Shown piece after piece: positions 6,937 to 8,313 of a stretch of 8,313 bases of DNA; position 1 is the first letter of the stretch, and the number at the start of each line of letters is the position of its first letter. This stretch comes from Ignavibacteria bacterium (GTDB lineage: Bacteria; Bacteroidota; Ignavibacteria; Ignavibacteriales; Melioribacteraceae). The stretch spans positions 1-8,313 of the forward strand of contig DAIEQT010000512.1 in assembly GCA_027347545.1 (NCBI GenBank), read 5' to 3'. Below the pieces are notes generated by a model. It searched no databases. It worked only from the letters and a program-made list of their open reading frames with translations, and had not been told where the DNA came from. The position numbers and the translations under genes are program-made.

Positions 6937-7327
6937 TAGGGGCAAACACCAGTTTATTTATTTTGTTTACTAGTTGATTGTAGTCTGTTATAGGTTTAAT
7001 AAGATATTCATCAGCCATGCTTTCCTCAAGAACGTTTTCGCCAAAGCTGTTAACCGGATAAGCGGTAATGAGAAGAATTGGCATTGCCAGTTGAGGATAA
7101 TTTGTTTTTATGTAACGCGAAAAACGAATTCCATCAATTCTCAGCCCGTTCAAGTATGTATTTCTAAGATTTATATCCATAATTATTAAATCAACATTAC
7201 CGGAAATAATTTCATTTATTATATCTGTACCATCTTCTTTTATAACTACTTCGCTCTTAATTTTCTTAAAGAACAAACGGTAGAAATCTTGCAAAAATAT
7301 ATCGTCTTCAACAATTAAAACCCGCAT
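6926..7327 (-). CDS. Single-domain CheY-like response regulator
   Basis: This 133-residue protein is a lone receiver with no output domain. The opening VLIVEDD gives the metal-binding acids (E7, D8, D9), the phosphoacceptor is D51 (LIIMDINL), the switch threonine is T88 (LLITAY) and the conserved lysine is K111 (LIKPI). An oddity is the loop after D51: the usual short MP-x-MDG turn is replaced by LRNTYLNGLRIDG, about 7 residues longer, so the face seen by the kinase or target may differ. Such proteins act by binding a partner when phosphorylated, as CheY binds the flagellar switch, or as phosphorelay intermediates. The gene starts 8 bases after the motB stop and its Shine-Dalgarno site AGGA (7337-7334) overlaps that stop, so it is almost certainly co-expressed with the stator genes. 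A target at the motor or stator is inferred from this context only. Confidence 0.92.
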   Translation of the reverse strand: MRVLIVEDDIFLQDFYRLFFKKIKSEVVIKEDGTDIINEIISGNVDLIIMDINLRNTYLNGLRIDGIRFSRYIKTNYPQLAMPILLITAYPVNSFGENVLEESMADEYLIKPITDYNQLVNKINKLVFAPNER

Positions 7328-7333
7328 ACCTAT

Positions 7334-7337
7334 TCCT
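7334..7337 (-). promoter_or_regulatory. Shine-Dalgarno site of the CheY-like gene
   Basis: AGGA on the minus strand lies 6 bases before the ATG at 7327 and overlaps the motB stop codon (TAG, 7338-7336). This arrangement ties translation of the receiver to that of motB. Confidence 0.6.
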
Positions 7338-8112
7338 ATTTTGCTTCCTTAAATTTAACTGTAATGCTGATTCTCCTGTTTACAAAACTGAAAGGATCAG
7401 CCACATTTCTTAATTTTGTATCGGCGTAACCGCGTACTTCATCAATTTGTTTTTCGTGCAACCCGCCGAAAACTAAAGCTCTCTTTGCGGAAAGAGCCCG
7501 TTCTGAGCTGAGCTCAAAATTTGTAAAACCAACACCGTTATTTTTGAATTGATGGGCGTCAGTATGCCCTTCAACTACAATTTTGTTTGGCATTTTAGAA
7601 ATTTCACCGCCAATTTTTTCAATCAACTTTTTTGCATCACTTTTAAGCTGCGAAGTTCCTATCTCAAAGAAAACATCGTTCTCATTATCTGTTAATTCAA
7701 TCTTTAGACCTTCCTTAACCATTTCCATCTTAACTAAATTTGAAAAACCACTTAAGTTGGTATCTTTTTGTAATTCATCTATTAGCTTTTCTTGCATCTT
7801 CTTAAACTCTTCTTTTTGCATCTCCCTAACTTTTTCTTCTTCAGATAGCGTTATACTCGGTATCTGAGAAGGTCCGGCGCCTTTTCCATCAAACAAACTT
7901 TTACTTTTAGTAGAAAACCCGACCGGGTCTTTAAAATAACCGGCTACAGCTTCTTTAACTTCCGGTTTAGCATTCAATATCCAAAGAACAATAAACAACG
8001 CCATCATTGCTGTAACAAAATCCGCGTAAGCTACTTTCCAGGCGCCGCCATGGTGACCGCCTCCCTTTTTTATTTTCTTAACAATGATTGGGGATTCGCC
8101 GGAGCCTTCCAT
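7336..8112 (-). CDS. motB: Flagellar motor stator protein MotB
   Basis: MotB forms, with MotA, the ion channel that drives the flagellar motor and anchors it to peptidoglycan. The 258-residue protein has a short basic cytoplasmic N-terminus (VKKIKKGGGHHGG), then one membrane helix (about 27-47) carrying the ion-binding aspartate D31 in YADFVTAMMA. A plug-like amphipathic segment follows (EVKEAVAGYFKDPVGF, 51-66), then a charged helical linker (about 90-118), and an OmpA-type peptidoglycan-binding domain with VEGHTDA (180-186), NFELSSERA (198-206) and NRRISI (245-250). Length and order are complete for the family. Whether protons or sodium ions are used cannot be settled from this sequence. 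The ATG shares one base with the motA stop, and AGAGGA (8126-8121) lies 8 bases upstream as a Shine-Dalgarno site. Confidence 0.96.
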   Translation of the reverse strand: MEGSGESPIIVKKIKKGGGHHGGAWKVAYADFVTAMMALFIVLWILNAKPEVKEAVAGYFKDPVGFSTKSKSLFDGKGAGPSQIPSITLSEEEKVREMQKEEFKKMQEKLIDELQKDTNLSGFSNLVKMEMVKEGLKIELTDNENDVFFEIGTSQLKSDAKKLIEKIGGEISKMPNKIVVEGHTDAHQFKNNGVGFTNFELSSERALSAKRALVFGGLHEKQIDEVRGYADTKLRNVADPFSFVNRRISITVKFKEAK

Positions 8113-8313
8113 TATTTCTTTCCTCTCAGCGAATTCTCAAGCTCTACAAACGTTGGTCTTTGATCTAAAAAGATTGATCTTCTTGCAATCTCTGCCGCTA
8201 CAAATGGCGGATTACCTTTAGCGTAAGCAAGAATGTAAGACTTAATAATCTGCAGATCTTGAATACTCTCTTCCATTGAATGAGCAATATTTGCAGCTAA
8301 CGGATTTACAAAT
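8112..8313 (-). CDS. motA: Flagellar motor stator protein MotA, C-terminal 66 residues
   Basis: The frame is open from the right window edge to a TAA at 8114-8112. The visible part holds the cytoplasmic C-terminal end typical of MotA/PomA: FVNPLAANIAHSMEES, a helix with ILAYAKGNPPFVAAE, and the terminal RPTFVELENSLRG. MotA supplies the membrane helices and cytoplasmic loop that push on the rotor protein FliG; those parts lie outside the window. The stop overlaps the motB start by one base, the usual motAB coupling, and this linkage confirms the call. Confidence 0.92.
   Translation of the reverse strand, partial: FVNPLAANIAHSMEESIQDLQIIKSYILAYAKGNPPFVAAEIARRSIFLDQRPTFVELENSLRGKK

Noticed and set aside
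7583..7867. Plus-strand open frame of 94 codons
   Set aside because: It is antisense to the MotB linker and OmpA-domain coding region; its Ser/Phe-rich translation is typical of a reversed Lys/Glu-rich gene.
1..8313. CRISPR array, tRNA or rRNA gene, insertion sequence or toxin-antitoxin pair
   Set aside because: No spaced direct repeats, cloverleaf-like sequence, transposase motif or small paired genes were seen; coding density on one strand leaves only the 1660-1888 gap.

Overview
The window looks like chromosomal DNA of an AT-rich, flagellated, Gram-negative-type bacterium. Every convincing gene lies on the minus strand, so transcription runs from right to left. Several genes have clear Shine-Dalgarno sites, which is unlike most Bacteroidetes. 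The mix of a motAB stator pair, soluble multi-PAS kinases and large coiled-coil/TPR proteins would fit an Ignavibacteriota-like member of the FCB group. That placement is an impression and not a demonstrated assignment.

Right to left, the first block (about 8313-1889) is a seven-gene run with almost no spacing. It holds the end of motA, then motB, a single-domain CheY-like receiver, a receiver fused to a histidine-kinase dimerisation-like domain without an ATPase, a 216-residue protein of unknown function, a soluble three-PAS histidine kinase, and a 615-residue protein with TPR-like helices, coiled coils and two membrane segments. Adjacent genes overlap by 1, 4 or 11 bases or are 2, 8 or 46 bases apart, so they are probably one operon. 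MotA and MotB form the ion-driven stator of the flagellar motor. The following genes supply a sensor kinase, two receivers and a possible phosphotransfer domain, so a phosphorelay tied to motility is the natural reading, although no partner specificity can be read from sequence.

A gap of about 230 bases (1660-1888) separates the blocks. It holds a 14-base perfect palindrome, an extended -10-like element inside a small inverted repeat, and a possible leader hairpin touching the ribosome-binding site of the next gene.

The second block (1659-1 and beyond the left edge) is nucleotide-sugar metabolism: a non-hydrolysing UDP-GlcNAc 2-epimerase-family enzyme (wecB-like), then, with an ATGA overlap, the N-terminal two thirds or so of an extended-SDR epimerase/dehydratase. 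Together they suggest synthesis of an activated sugar for a surface polysaccharide or for protein glycosylation.

The part most likely to be undescribed is the signalling module behind motAB. It includes a receiver-DHp protein whose H-box lacks the usual acidic residue after the histidine, plus two proteins I cannot assign to a family.
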